Below are positions 43,818 through 52,863 of a stretch of 64,000 bases of DNA, one piece after another. The number at the start of each line of letters is the position of its first letter. The first letter of the stretch is position 1. A program made the position numbers and the translations under genes. The DNA comes from Novosphingobium album (ex Liu et al. 2023) (GTDB lineage Bacteria; Pseudomonadota; Alphaproteobacteria; Sphingomonadales; Sphingomonadaceae): NCBI RefSeq assembly GCF_029076845.1, contig NZ_JARESE010000028.1, positions 234,831 to 298,830 of the forward strand. The letters are read 5' to 3'. Under the pieces are notes generated by a model. The model was not told where the DNA came from. It searched no databases and worked only from the letters and a program-made list of their open reading frames with translations.

Positions 43818-44319
43818 TCAATTCCGCGACATGTCGCGCAGCTCGTGACCGCCAAGATTTGCCCGCAGACGATTTTCCGCGGCGATCATCTCTTCGCGGG
43901 TGGCGAGGATTTCGCTGGTATAAGCACCACGCGCGAACATGTCGGCGTCGCAGGGGGGCAACGCTACATAGGCTGGAGGCCAGCGGCAAAGGAGTAACCA
44001 CGGCCAGTCCGGTTCCGTCGGAGCGTAGCGGCGATGACGATGCAATCGCCGGCAATGGCTGATGGGCGGCGGTCGAAAAGGTCCGGCAGGACCATCTGCG
44101 CGCGCGGCGCGGTGAGAAAGGCGTCCATATCACGCAGTTCCTCGCTGGTTTCGAGGATGATTGGGTAATAGCGGCCCAGCGGCAGATTGGCCCCGGCATA
44201 GACGGCAGCACGTCGATCAGCAGGATATCGGGCAAGGTGGGTGCTGCGCGAGCATAATAGCGCCGGCGCGCGGCAAGATGGTCGGTGAGGCGCATAGACG
44301 CGATATGCCCGTGGCGCAT
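43818..44319 (-). pseudogene. Decayed gene with at least two frameshifts
   Basis: Protein-like sequence moves through three frames: MRLTDHLAARRRYYARAAPT in the first, then YYPIILETSEELRDMDAFLT in the second (switch near 44210), then AYTSEILATREEMIAAENRL in the third (switch near 44030), ending at 43818. No single frame is good throughout. I do not recognise the product. Decay or sequencing errors could explain it. Confidence 0.45.
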
Positions 44320-44474
44320 GGCTGGTCAAGGAGCCGAGGCATCACTTTGAGGCCGATTCCCGCTGCCAACGGCGTCACCGCCGATCCGGCCCAAGAAATG
44401 GATGGGCGCTTGCCCGCACTTGTGGCATAACGCCGCAGCCACGTCCGGCTTGAACATCGGCGTGGCCGCATTGT

Positions 44475-44646
44475 GCGTGAACACTGGGTCGCCGACTATG
44501 TCGGGCGGCCCACGGAATAAAATACCCGTGCGCGCCGGTTCGCTTGGCGTGGGGAATACGTGGGGCGCGGTTCCCCAGTGTTCACGCGTGTTCAACCGTC
44601 CCGGCGCCAGCGCAAGCTGGCGGGAGACAAACGAACACGCGTGAAC
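44475..44646. repeat. Nested inverted repeats built on a GTGTTCACGC motif
   Basis: GCGTGAACACTGGG (44475-44488) is the exact inverse of 44574-44587. GTTCACGCGTGTTC (44580-44593) is the exact inverse of 44633-44646. Between the last two lies a small hairpin CGCCAGC/GCTGGCG with a GCAA loop. Three or more copies of one motif in both orientations in a gene-poor stretch suggest protein-binding sites such as iterons, a partition site or an operator. Confidence 0.65.
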
Positions 44647-44719
44647 GGCTGGAACCGCTTAACGTCGGCGGGATTCGTTCCGCCGGCGGGTCACTGCTGC
44701 AAGACAGGACGGCCTATGC

Positions 44720-44974
44720 ATGTCGGACAGGGATGAAGATCACAAGGCGGTAGTGCTGGCGCAGGGCAAGGCTCTCGCCATTCTCTCGGTGATGCTGGAA
44801 CGCGACCGGCCTTTCCGTGCCCGCGAATATGGCGAATATCTCGGAACGTTCGCGGCGATCACGGGAGAAGTCGAACATCGGGAGGCGACGATCCTCGCAA
44901 GCTGGTCTGATATCGTGATGGAACTGGCCAACACGATTTCCAGATCACCGGGAATGAGCAGCCTTCAGGGATAG
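44720..44974 (+). CDS. Small hypothetical protein
   Basis: 84 residues, all-helical and charged (KAVVLAQGKALAILSVMLER). Codon use is typical of the element. Not recognised. The nested repeats immediately upstream may be its control region. Confidence 0.5.
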   Translation: MSDRDEDHKAVVLAQGKALAILSVMLERDRPFRAREYGEYLGTFAAITGEVEHREATILASWSDIVMELANTISRSPGMSSLQG

Positions 44975-45032
44975 CGAGCCCACCTGGCAGTCACCGCTCG
45001 CCCGGCGATTGGATAAGGTCTATCCTGCCGCC

Positions 45033-45239
45033 ATGGCTGATATCGATCCTCATACCCTGCGAGTCGCAGCCGATCTGGTGCGGGGCCGCATGCAGCGGCT
45101 TCACATGGATCCGCGTATGGACGGCTTGCAGCGCCTTGGCGCGGCGCGTGTCCTCAAGCAATTGGCGATCGATCTCGACGTTTCGGCCGCTCATATGGGC
45201 AAGCCGTCCCGGATTCGGGCACGCAAGGCGGGATCATAG
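45033..45239 (+). CDS. Small hypothetical protein
   Basis: 68 residues from ATG 45033 (MADIDPHTLRVAADLVRGRM); a TTG at 45009 would add 8 residues. Helical, with a basic tail (SRIRARKAGS). Follows the previous small gene by 58 bp on the same strand. Not recognised; it converges on the PP-loop gene. Confidence 0.5.
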   Translation: MADIDPHTLRVAADLVRGRMQRLHMDPRMDGLQRLGAARVLKQLAIDLDVSAAHMGKPSRIRARKAGS

Positions 45240-45261
45240 CGGGTTCGTCTTGTTCGCGGGT

Positions 45262-46209
45262 TCAGGCTGACAAGCGATCGACCCCGGCGTTGAAGCGCTC
45301 GATCCAGTCGCGCATCATAGGGCGCTGGGCCAGGGGCAGTGCCGCCGCCATGCGTTGGAAATCGACCAGATCGACCGGCGCGCCCGCGATGATCGCATCG
45401 ATTTCACCTGCGCCCAGCAAGGCTCTCTCGCGAATGAAGGCCGTCATCGACCCCGGTCTGGCGCGGGTGGAGCGGTGCCAGAGCCCTTCGACAGTTCTCA
45501 GCCGCGGCGCCGCTCTGGCCTCCAGCAGCACGATCAGCCGCAGCGCCCAGCGCGGCAGCGTGGCGACCTCTTCCGGGCGCATGGCGGCACAGATCACGCA
45601 GCTCGATTTAACCGGTATGGGCAGACCTTCCGCCTGAATGCGCGCCGTGCAGGCATCGCGATCCCAGCCCCATTCGCGCAAGGGATAGCGAAAATCATAG
45701 CGAGGGTCTTCGATACCCTCGCGGTGGGCATAACGGCGGCTGTCGGCTGGCGAAGCGTCATAACCGATCAGCTTGACCACCTTGTCGCCCCGCGCCCAGG
45801 CCGCCAACGCCGTTGGCCAGTGTTCGACCCAGCGGTTCTGAGGAAAGATCTTCCATTTGACGCTGCACGATTTTCGGTTGAACGAGGCAGATGGTAGCGT
45901 TGCGTTGGTCAGGCAATTTTCAAGGATGGTGAAATAGGGCGGCCAGTTCTTGAAGCGGCGCGGCTGGTAGCGCACGACATGATGCTCGATGCCATGATCG
46001 TCCATCCAGTGCTGGAAGAGCGGCAGAAAGTGGTAGGTTTCCGGGCGCTCCGCGCCGGGGTCCGCCGTGAGGACAACGTCCAGACGCTGTCTGCGCGCCA
46101 CCCATTCGATAATCATCGCGGTGCTGTCGACGCCCATGCCCCATGCGGCGACCACCGGCGCGCCTCGACGCGCGGTCACGCGACCATCGCTAGCCAGCGA
46201 TCTGGCCAT
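45262..46209 (-). CDS. PP-loop ATPase, phosphoadenylyl-sulfate reductase-like
   Basis: 315 residues from ATG 46209; the frame continues upstream but lies over the next gene. The PP-loop reads VVAAWGMGVDSTAMIIEW, a variant of SGGxDS, near residue 25. Two Cys regions follow: NRKSCSVKWK (about 115) and KSSCVICAAMRPEEV (about 215) with a CxxC. The fold resembles PAPS reductase and DndC-type enzymes that use ATP to activate a substrate for sulfur or adenylate chemistry. No Dnd partners are present. A role in plasmid or nucleic-acid modification is only a guess. Overlaps the next gene by 34 bp. Confidence 0.7.
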   Translation of the reverse strand: MARSLASDGRVTARRGAPVVAAWGMGVDSTAMIIEWVARRQRLDVVLTADPGAERPETYHFLPLFQHWMDDHGIEHHVVRYQPRRFKNWPPYFTILENCLTNATLPSASFNRKSCSVKWKIFPQNRWVEHWPTALAAWARGDKVVKLIGYDASPADSRRYAHREGIEDPRYDFRYPLREWGWDRDACTARIQAEGLPIPVKSSCVICAAMRPEEVATLPRWALRLIVLLEARAAPRLRTVEGLWHRSTRARPGSMTAFIRERALLGAGEIDAIIAGAPVDLVDFQRMAAALPLAQRPMMRDWIERFNAGVDRLSA

Positions 46210-46403
46210 TCGGGCGGTCGCATGGTAACCTGATAGGCCTGTAGCGGAGCCAGTCCCCGCACGACATAGTGAGGCACTCCCGTCGCTTGGCGAAGTTGAA
46301 GCGCCGTCCTGTAGGCATGATCGAAACCGCTCAGCCGCTCTCTCAGAGGCGACAGCTGCGGCGATAGGATGGGCATGGGACAAGGCGGACGGGCGAGCGT
46401 CAT
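46176..46403 (-). CDS. Small hypothetical protein
   Basis: 75 residues. The core TALQLRQATGVPHYVVRGLA followed by PLQAYQV looks like a small alpha-beta domain. It overlaps the genes on both sides by 34 and 4 bp, as expected inside one operon. Not recognised. Confidence 0.5.
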   Translation of the reverse strand: MTLARPPCPMPILSPQLSPLRERLSGFDHAYRTALQLRQATGVPHYVVRGLAPLQAYQVTMRPPEWPDRWLAMVA

Positions 46404-46966
46404 ACGGCGGTTCCCTTGGTATCGACGGGCCGCTCGACCAGCAGCGCGTCAGCTTCGCAGTCCTCGCAGTAGGCAGCATCGAACACCGCGCCGAGGGTCC
46501 AGCCCTGGGCGCTTTCGTCCCAATGCGCCCAGGCGTCGCGCATCACGCGGCTACCCCCACAGGATCGGCAGCATTGGGTGATGGTTCCGGGTGGCGGCAA
46601 GACGGCAGCGGTATCGTCCTGGGCCGTCGCTCCCGTCCCTTCCCCGTCAACCGCCGGGAAAACCGGAAATGCCGGGCTGGGCCGCTCATCGCGGTCGAAC
46701 CACAGCCAGTTGGCGCCCATGCGGCGGGCATGGTTCATCAGAGTCCACAGTTCCGGTGAAATATCGTCGGGCCTGTCGGAGAGATCGTCGAACAGTCCCA
46801 GATGAACCGCGAAGCCATATTGGTGCGCCTCGATCGAGAGGCTGGGATGTTCGATGACGATCCGGCCCTGTCGCTGCGTCGCGGTGCGGATCAGCAGATC
46901 GATAGCTTCGCGCTCGGCAAGAGGAAGGTGCGCCGTCGAGCAGGCGTAATTGGAAAAGCGGCGCAT
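46400..46966 (-). CDS. Hypothetical protein with a two-CxxC zinc-ribbon-like end
   Basis: 188 residues. The N-terminal part is alpha-beta (ERDRL-like helices, MGANWLWFDRDE at about 85). The C-terminal part carries CCRSCGG (about 132) and YCEDCEADA (about 165), probably a zinc-binding knuckle. Same operon as the PP-loop enzyme. Not recognised with certainty. Confidence 0.6.
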   Translation of the reverse strand: MRRFSNYACSTAHLPLAEREAIDLLIRTATQRQGRIVIEHPSLSIEAHQYGFAVHLGLFDDLSDRPDDISPELWTLMNHARRMGANWLWFDRDERPSPAFPVFPAVDGEGTGATAQDDTAAVLPPPGTITQCCRSCGGSRVMRDAWAHWDESAQGWTLGAVFDAAYCEDCEADALLVERPVDTKGTAV

Positions 46967-47030
46967 GGCCGGTCTCCTTGGCAGGTTGTGGGTAGGATGA
47001 AGGGAGCCCGCCAGCAGGCGGGAACCGCGA

Positions 47031-48707
47031 TCAGACGGTCTCGGGGTCTGGCAAGAATTCGACGCTCAGCGTGCCCTGTCCCAGATCGATCCGGACCGCC
47101 CGATCCTTGGGGAGCAGCCAGGACACATGGCTCGATGCGGCGATCCGCACCGCTTTGAGCAGCGCTGCATCCTCGCCGAGCAGGATCTGGGTCGCCGCAA
47201 CCTGAGCCTCCCGGTCGAAATTCTCCGACTGGGTTTCCCAGCTGTCGCAATCACTGTCGTCGTCCGCGCAGAACAGGGCGGCATAGATCATGCGCGCCAA
47301 CCGGTCGGGATCGATGCCACCATCGCGGGAAACGAGGATGATCGCCTCGTCGATGTCCCACCCCTCGTTCCGGCAGACCAGCGCGTCGATCGCGATCAGG
47401 TGACAGGTCTCCGCCGCGGCATCGCCGCACGTCCCGGCAATGATGAGGTCGACGACAATCTCGTCGGCCATGCCCGATGTGAGACCGGCGGGAAGGATCG
47501 CCGATTCCTCATAGCGGCATTCGACGCCGTCGCGGGTGATCAGGAAGGATATGCGATCGACGCGCGGCAAGGCGTCATACCAGTCATAGCCCTGAAACTC
47601 TGCCTGGCACTCGACCAGAGAATATGCCGCAAGTGGAGGTGAATGCTCCGCGCGGGCGAAACCCTGCGCGATATCCGCTTCGAGGCAGGGCACGATCAGC
47701 ATCGCGCCTTCGCGCAGTTCGATCTCGGACGAACGGCAGTGACTGTCGTCAGCGGTCTCCGGGCGCCAACGAGCAAGGCCCGTCCGCGCTTCGGGCATCG
47801 CGATATCCAGTCCATGGGCGCGCTGGTAGTCGGCAAAGGACAACCGGTGATCGGGCTGGGCTGCGATCGTCCGGTAAAGGGCCTCTTCTACCGCCGCCTC
47901 CAGCGCCTTGAGGCTCGCGTTCTGCACCATCTCCTTGCGGGCGGGCAGAACGAGGTGAAGGCCGGGCGCATCGAGGATATCGACGCGCACCGACCAGAAG
48001 ACATGTATGCCCACTTCGCGGATGCGGGGCAGGTCATGCTTGACCTGCAGCCCGTGGAAATTGAGCCGGCATCCGTCGAGACCATGGGGATCACCCTTGT
48101 AGATGCCGATTTTGCAGCCCATCATTTCCTCGACGGCGAGGGCATCCTTAAGGAAATCCTCGCGGCGCTGGAGCACGCCGTTCAGCGTGACCGGCAGCGG
48201 ATAATGCAGCGCGGCGCCGACGATGGCGGAACGGATGCCGGTTTTCCAGTCCTCGGGCATGGCGATGCTGATCAGCGTGCCCCAGCCCAGTTCCGAAGGT
48301 TCAAGGGCCAGCGGCATGCCGGTATCCCATGCCTCGGCAGGAATGGTCACCTTCCAGGCCTTGCCTGCAAGGCGCGAGAAAGATTCGATCACGACGGTCC
48401 GGCCCGCAAGACTGAAGATACCCATGCCGGCCGGATCCTCGGAGCAGGCGATAGTCTCGCCCCATCCGGAAAAGCCTAGCATGAGCAGCGCTGCGGGATC
48501 ATCGATGCCGCAGCCGTCGTCGCGGATGAATAGCCAGTCCCGATCCTCAATCGCGACGATATCGACGGCGACGCGCGTGGCTCCTGCCCTGCGCGAATTT
48601 TGCAGGATCTCGTTGATCACATCGAGCGAACCACCTGAGAAAAGCCGGGACGCACGGTGGATCGCCTCGGGACTGACGGCGGTGTGGATCGTGGCGGGAA
48701 GCGACAT
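47031..48707 (-). CDS. GHKL-type ATPase (HSP90/MutL-like ATP-binding domain)
   Basis: 558 residues from ATG 48707, preceded by GAAGGAGA. The N-terminal ATPase has the N-box DVINEILQNSRRAGATRVAV (Glu and Asn spaced as in HSP90/MutL), G1 IRDDGCGIDD and G2 PAGMGIFSLAG. A middle transducer-like domain (about 190-330) and an unknown C-terminal region follow. Such ATPases work as ATP-driven clamps; MORC-like relatives act in defence and chromatin. Here it is probably the first gene of a group with the two-CxxC protein and the PP-loop enzyme. Function is unknown. Confidence 0.75.
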   Translation of the reverse strand: MSLPATIHTAVSPEAIHRASRLFSGGSLDVINEILQNSRRAGATRVAVDIVAIEDRDWLFIRDDGCGIDDPAALLMLGFSGWGETIACSEDPAGMGIFSLAGRTVVIESFSRLAGKAWKVTIPAEAWDTGMPLALEPSELGWGTLISIAMPEDWKTGIRSAIVGAALHYPLPVTLNGVLQRREDFLKDALAVEEMMGCKIGIYKGDPHGLDGCRLNFHGLQVKHDLPRIREVGIHVFWSVRVDILDAPGLHLVLPARKEMVQNASLKALEAAVEEALYRTIAAQPDHRLSFADYQRAHGLDIAMPEARTGLARWRPETADDSHCRSSEIELREGAMLIVPCLEADIAQGFARAEHSPPLAAYSLVECQAEFQGYDWYDALPRVDRISFLITRDGVECRYEESAILPAGLTSGMADEIVVDLIIAGTCGDAAAETCHLIAIDALVCRNEGWDIDEAIILVSRDGGIDPDRLARMIYAALFCADDDSDCDSWETQSENFDREAQVAATQILLGEDAALLKAVRIAASSHVSWLLPKDRAVRIDLGQGTLSVEFLPDPETV

Positions 48708-48989
48708 GGCGGTCTCCTTCTTGGGCAACACGATTGCGCCCACGCTCTGACTTCCCTCTCTCCTCCGGTCGGATATCATGGGGACGAGGCCAGTATTCGG
48801 ATTTTCAAAGGCATGATCCTGCGACAAAAAGGCGGCCATGGCTGACATATCGGATCACCATCGGGGCAGCCGGGTCTCCGCCGCCACATATCGGGCCGGA
48901 TGTGCTCAAATGCGTCGTCCATCGGCGGCTCACGCCAGGTTGCTGAAGTTCATCAACCGGAACGATCCCGCACAGAGTGATGTCGGCTG

Positions 48990-50378
48990 ATGGTGGTGCG
49001 CGGAAAGACGCCCCGAGGTTCGGCCAAACCGACGCTCGAAAACCTGCAAGGTCTGGGCGCGGCGCGCCTCGCGCGGTTGGTGCTGTCCCAGGCCGAAGCC
49101 GATCCGATCTTTGCCCGCGCCGCGCGCATGGAACTTGCCGCCAAGGACGACAGCGGCGCGCTGGCGCATGAAATCGACAAGCGCCTCAAGACGATCCGTC
49201 GCTCACGCGGCTTTGTCGAATGGGATAAGGTGCGCCCGCTCGCGCAGGAACTCGATCAGCTGCGTACCAGCATTGCAGGTCCGCTGGCGGAAACCGCGCC
49301 ATCACAGGCCATCGATCTCATGCGGCTGTTTCTGAGCCTGGCGGCACCGGTGTTCGAACGTGCCGACGATAGCAGCGGCATTCTGGGCAATGTCTTCCGG
49401 CAGGGCGGCGAGGATCTGGGGACTCTGTGGTGCCATGCCGCTGCAACGGACCCGCAAATACTGGCCAGCGACATCCTGGCCCTGATCGAAAGCGATGGCT
49501 ACGGTGTCTTCGACGAACTCCCCGATGCCGCCTCACCAGCGCTGGGACGCGAAGGCCGCGCGGCGCTGCGCCGTCTGGTGCTCGATAAACAGGCCTCGCT
49601 GACCGGCCTCGAACGGCGGCGGTTCGATTATGCGGTCGGCTGGCTGCTCCCCAAACTGGCCGATCTCGACGATGATGTGGACGCCTATATCGCCACCGTC
49701 GATCCTGATCGGCGCAATGCCCTGCTCAACGCCAAGGTGGCCGAGCGGCTCATCGCGCATGGCCGGGCCGAAGAAGCACTCGGCTGGATCGACGCTCCGG
49801 TCGAGCATGATCACAATGCGCGCGAACTGGCCGATCTCAAACTGCGCGCGCTGGTGGCGCTGGGGCGCAAGGAGGCCGCCCAAGCCCAGCGCAAGGCGAT
49901 CTTCGACCGCTGGCTCGATGCGCAGGCGCTGCGCGACTGGCTCAAAGCCTTGCCCGATTTCGAGGACTTCGATGCCGAACAGCGGGCGCTGGATGCGGCG
50001 CTGGCGCATGAACCGGCCACATCGGCATTGGCGTTCCTCATCGACTGGCCCGATCTTGGCCGTGCCGGCAGGCTGGTTCGGGAGCGGCTCGATCGGCTGG
50101 AGGCAAGGGCCTATGACGTTCTGCGCCCCTCCGCCGAAACGCTGGCACATAGCGATCCGGGTGCGGCGACGCTGCTCTACCGGCGACTGGTCGGCCGCGT
50201 GCTGGAGCGCGCTTCATCCAAATATTACCCCTATGCCGCACGGGATTTTATCGCCGCGGCAAAACTTGGCCCGCGGATCGTCGATGAGCCAGGCATAGTT
50301 TCTCATGCGAGTTGGGTGGAGGAATTGCGCAAGGCTCACGGCCGGAAGGTCGGGTTCTGGAGTCAGGTCTCCGTCTGA
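48990..50378 (+). CDS. DUF6880 family protein
   Basis: 462 residues from ATG 48990. Almost entirely alpha-helical with TPR-like repeats in the second half (LNAKVAERLIAHGRAEEALG, RELADLKLRALVALGRKEAA). The start GSAKPTLENLQGLGAARLAR and end SSKYYPYAARDFIAAAKLGP match what I remember of DUF6880 in sphingomonads. A scaffold or binding role is likely; none is known. It is the only sizeable plus-strand gene in this part of the element. Confidence 0.72.
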   Translation: MVVRGKTPRGSAKPTLENLQGLGAARLARLVLSQAEADPIFARAARMELAAKDDSGALAHEIDKRLKTIRRSRGFVEWDKVRPLAQELDQLRTSIAGPLAETAPSQAIDLMRLFLSLAAPVFERADDSSGILGNVFRQGGEDLGTLWCHAAATDPQILASDILALIESDGYGVFDELPDAASPALGREGRAALRRLVLDKQASLTGLERRRFDYAVGWLLPKLADLDDDVDAYIATVDPDRRNALLNAKVAERLIAHGRAEEALGWIDAPVEHDHNARELADLKLRALVALGRKEAAQAQRKAIFDRWLDAQALRDWLKALPDFEDFDAEQRALDAALAHEPATSALAFLIDWPDLGRAGRLVRERLDRLEARAYDVLRPSAETLAHSDPGAATLLYRRLVGRVLERASSKYYPYAARDFIAAAKLGPRIVDEPGIVSHASWVEELRKAHGRKVGFWSQVSV

Positions 50379-50411
50379 CCGTATCGCTGGCCGCCTGCGC
50401 GCCGGGAGTTG

Positions 50412-50747
50412 TCACCAGTCATGCACCGGCAGGTCCTCGGCACAATCAGCGTCGCAATCGAGCAGCACGAACTGGAAACCACGAGCCCGGCCAAAGGCGA
50501 TCAACCCCAGCAGGTCTTCAGGCAGGTTCGCGCGCCGTTCTTCCAGGAGATCGCGGGTCGGCACGAACCAGCCATAGACGGAAGCGGCGATATCGATCGG
50601 GCGGTCGCTCGGTGGCCATGACGCCCATTTGTCGAGACAATCGGCAGTCTGGAAGGTCAGATGCGCGGTCGAGAGCACGCAGTAGCGCCCCTGCTCGATC
50701 GAGTTGACCTGGTTGGTTTCGGGGCAGGATTGTTCGCGTGCGGTCAT
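50412..50747 (-). CDS. DUF5983-like protein
   Basis: 111 residues. The block YCVLSTAHLTFQTADCLDKW, then DIAASVYGWFVPTRDLLEE and QFVLLDCDADCAEDLPVHDW is the DUF5983 pattern as I remember it from plasmid-borne genes. Starts 15 bp after the preceding gene on the same strand. Confidence 0.68.
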   Translation of the reverse strand: MTAREQSCPETNQVNSIEQGRYCVLSTAHLTFQTADCLDKWASWPPSDRPIDIAASVYGWFVPTRDLLEERRANLPEDLLGLIAFGRARGFQFVLLDCDADCAEDLPVHDW

Positions 50748-50762
50748 GGATGGGTTCCTGCG

Positions 50763-51224
50763 TCAGGCGGCGCGGCGTTCGTGGCCTCTGTCGAGCTCGA
50801 GGTCGGCAGCTGCCAGCGTGGCGATGTGCGGCATGAGAGCGTCAAAGGCCGCATTGAGATCGATCACGGCGATACGCCGGCAGGCATCGCCCGGATCATG
50901 GTCGAGCCGGAGGGTGGGCGGCGTCAGTCGTGCCGTCATTTCCGGATAGGCGAAGCCGAGCGCGAGCGCCTCGATCCGCCGCGCCATCAGATTGATCCCG
51001 GCGGCAAGGCCGCAGGGGACCGCGAACTCGCGTCCGAACCAGCGGTCGGGCGCCAGCACATCGGCGATCCGCGCACAGGGCAGCCGCCCGGCTGGCGTGC
51101 TCGCCTGCAAGATCGCAACCCGATGACGGCGCGCAGGCGCGAGATCGTCCAGCGGGATCAGCGCACGGTAGCTATAGAGGCTGGCCGTTCCCGCGATGCG
51201 GGTCCGGGAGAGGATCAGGTCCAT
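50763..51224 (-). CDS. Hypothetical protein
   Basis: 153 residues from ATG 51224 with GAAGGAA upstream. Alpha-beta composition (MDLILSRTRIAGTASLYSYR; RIAVIDLNAAFDALMPHIAT). Not recognised. Co-directional with the PRTRC genes. Confidence 0.6.
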   Translation of the reverse strand: MDLILSRTRIAGTASLYSYRALIPLDDLAPARRHRVAILQASTPAGRLPCARIADVLAPDRWFGREFAVPCGLAAGINLMARRIEALALGFAYPEMTARLTPPTLRLDHDPGDACRRIAVIDLNAAFDALMPHIATLAAADLELDRGHERRAA

Positions 51225-51331
51225 GACGGATTCCTTCAACGGAAAGATGGAAAGAGCAGGCAAAGGCCACGCCCCCCTTCCCGATCACCCTTCCCTCCCG
51301 CACCGTGCGGGACGGACGAACGGACGCAGCT

Positions 51332-52591
51332 TCAATGCTGCGGTATGGCCGCTGCAAAACGGCGCAGCAGCACCGCCATATGCTGGCGCAGATGGGCCTT
51401 GTTGCCGATCACCGCTTCGGGCTGCAGCCCCTCTCCGCCAGCGGTCATGTAGCCCGTCGCCGGCGATCCGCTGGTCAGATCGACGACGATGCGGTGCCCG
51501 CGCGGCTGGGCAGGGCCTGCGTAGCGGATGACGAACTCACCGAGCCGGCCCGACAACCCTTTGGCGCGCTTGCTCCAGCGGATATGGCCGGACGCCGGCA
51601 CTTCCTTGTCAAACCCGCGCGCCAGCCACAGACGGAACTGGGCGCGCTGCTGGATTGCGGAATTGCGGGTGCGCTCCATCGTCCGGCACAGCGGTAGCAG
51701 CGCGGCATGCCGGTCGATCCAGGCCATATCCTCGCCCTCGGCGATGACCAGCAGGTCATCGACTTCGATTTCGCGAAGCAGGGCGGACAATGATTTGGTG
51801 GGTGCGGCGCTACCGGTTGAGGCGACACAGCCCCACCGGTAAAATCCTCGACCAGTGGCAGCGACGATGATCGTGACCGCGTCATGGCCGGGTTCCCCGC
51901 GCAGCATCGCGATGAGTCCGGCGGGATCGTTCGCGGCTACCCCGGCGCCGAGGATCAGCACCCGCCGCGACCACCGACTGGGACGCGGAGCATCGGTCGG
52001 CCGCGGCAAGTGGCTTGGCAGCGGGCGGGGCGTGCCGCGTGGAGGAGGCGCGCGTGCATGATTTTCCATTCTGGCAGCGGCGGCATAGGCGCGCCTCGCC
52101 GCGTCGAAGGGATCGTCGAGAATTCCGCCCCCATCACGAAAACCCTGCGCATAGGCGGGGCTAAGACCGTTGGACTGTATCCGGTCCTGTCTGCAGCTAT
52201 AATCACGCGGTTGCCAGCCAGCCCATGTGGCGTACCAGCCCTCGCTATAACGAACAGCCCTGTCCCAATCATGGCCATGCTGGTCGCGGCCATCGAGAAT
52301 GGCGCGGTCGCGGACGTCGGCTTGCCCCTCGGCGACACGCCGTTCGATGAACGCGAAATTGCGGCGGCATCTTTCGCGCTCGCCTTCCGCGGAAATCCTG
52401 TCGTGCAGCGGCCGCAGCACCGCCGCGCGTTCACGTGTCCGCACCATGCGCGCATCGAGCGGTGCATCCGGCGGCAGGTCGGGAAACGCCGCCCACGCCG
52501 CCGCCAGTTCTGCGGCATGATCCAGGCTGCGGCCATGGGCGATCCAGCATTGCGGGTCGGCGGGATCGAAGAGGGCTGAGGACGGTGTCAT
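51332..52591 (-). CDS. Hypothetical protein with Rossmann-like central domain
   Basis: 419 residues from ATG 52591, overlapping the preceding gene by 4 bp. N-terminal 150 residues are helical; a Pro/Arg-rich linker (about 180-210) leads to an alpha-beta part starting RRVLILGAGVAANDPAGL. The end is basic and helical (HLRQHMAVLLRRFAAAIPQH). Not recognised; linked to the PRTRC operon by overlap. Confidence 0.62.
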   Translation of the reverse strand: MTPSSALFDPADPQCWIAHGRSLDHAAELAAAWAAFPDLPPDAPLDARMVRTRERAAVLRPLHDRISAEGERERCRRNFAFIERRVAEGQADVRDRAILDGRDQHGHDWDRAVRYSEGWYATWAGWQPRDYSCRQDRIQSNGLSPAYAQGFRDGGGILDDPFDAARRAYAAAARMENHARAPPPRGTPRPLPSHLPRPTDAPRPSRWSRRVLILGAGVAANDPAGLIAMLRGEPGHDAVTIIVAATGRGFYRWGCVASTGSAAPTKSLSALLREIEVDDLLVIAEGEDMAWIDRHAALLPLCRTMERTRNSAIQQRAQFRLWLARGFDKEVPASGHIRWSKRAKGLSGRLGEFVIRYAGPAQPRGHRIVVDLTSGSPATGYMTAGGEGLQPEAVIGNKAHLRQHMAVLLRRFAAAIPQH

Positions 52592-52863
52592 GCCGGTAGG
52601 TAGGACCAACCGCTCGCAGCACTGATCCAGACCATGCCAAGGGTGCGGGGATGCACCTCTGCACTATCCGCGTCCTCGGCGGGAGAACCACGGACGATCA
52701 CGCTGCCGCTATCGTTGGCGCGGTGCGGAGCACGGCCGCCGAGCACGATCAGATCGCCGCGCCCACCGGGCATGACGATCGGGTCGCCCGGCGAGACCTG
52801 TGCGGCAAGCACGCGGCCGATGAGGTAATGCAGCGTCCAGCCTCCGTCCGTCACTTCATGCAT
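52588..52863 (-). CDS. Small hypothetical protein in the PRTRC operon
   Basis: 91 residues from ATG 52863, with AAAGGAG upstream. Beta-rich (YLIGRVLAAQVSPGDPIVMP, GRGDLIVLGGRAPHRAND). The start overlaps the end of the ThiF gene and the stop overlaps the next gene, so all three are coupled. Not recognised. Confidence 0.62.
   Translation of the reverse strand: MHEVTDGGWTLHYLIGRVLAAQVSPGDPIVMPGGRGDLIVLGGRAPHRANDSGSVIVRGSPAEDADSAEVHPRTLGMVWISAASGWSYLPA

Noticed and set aside
44326..44595. 89-residue minus-strand ORF with a CxxC
   Set aside because: It overlaps the nested inverted repeats and has no recognisable domain or ribosome site.
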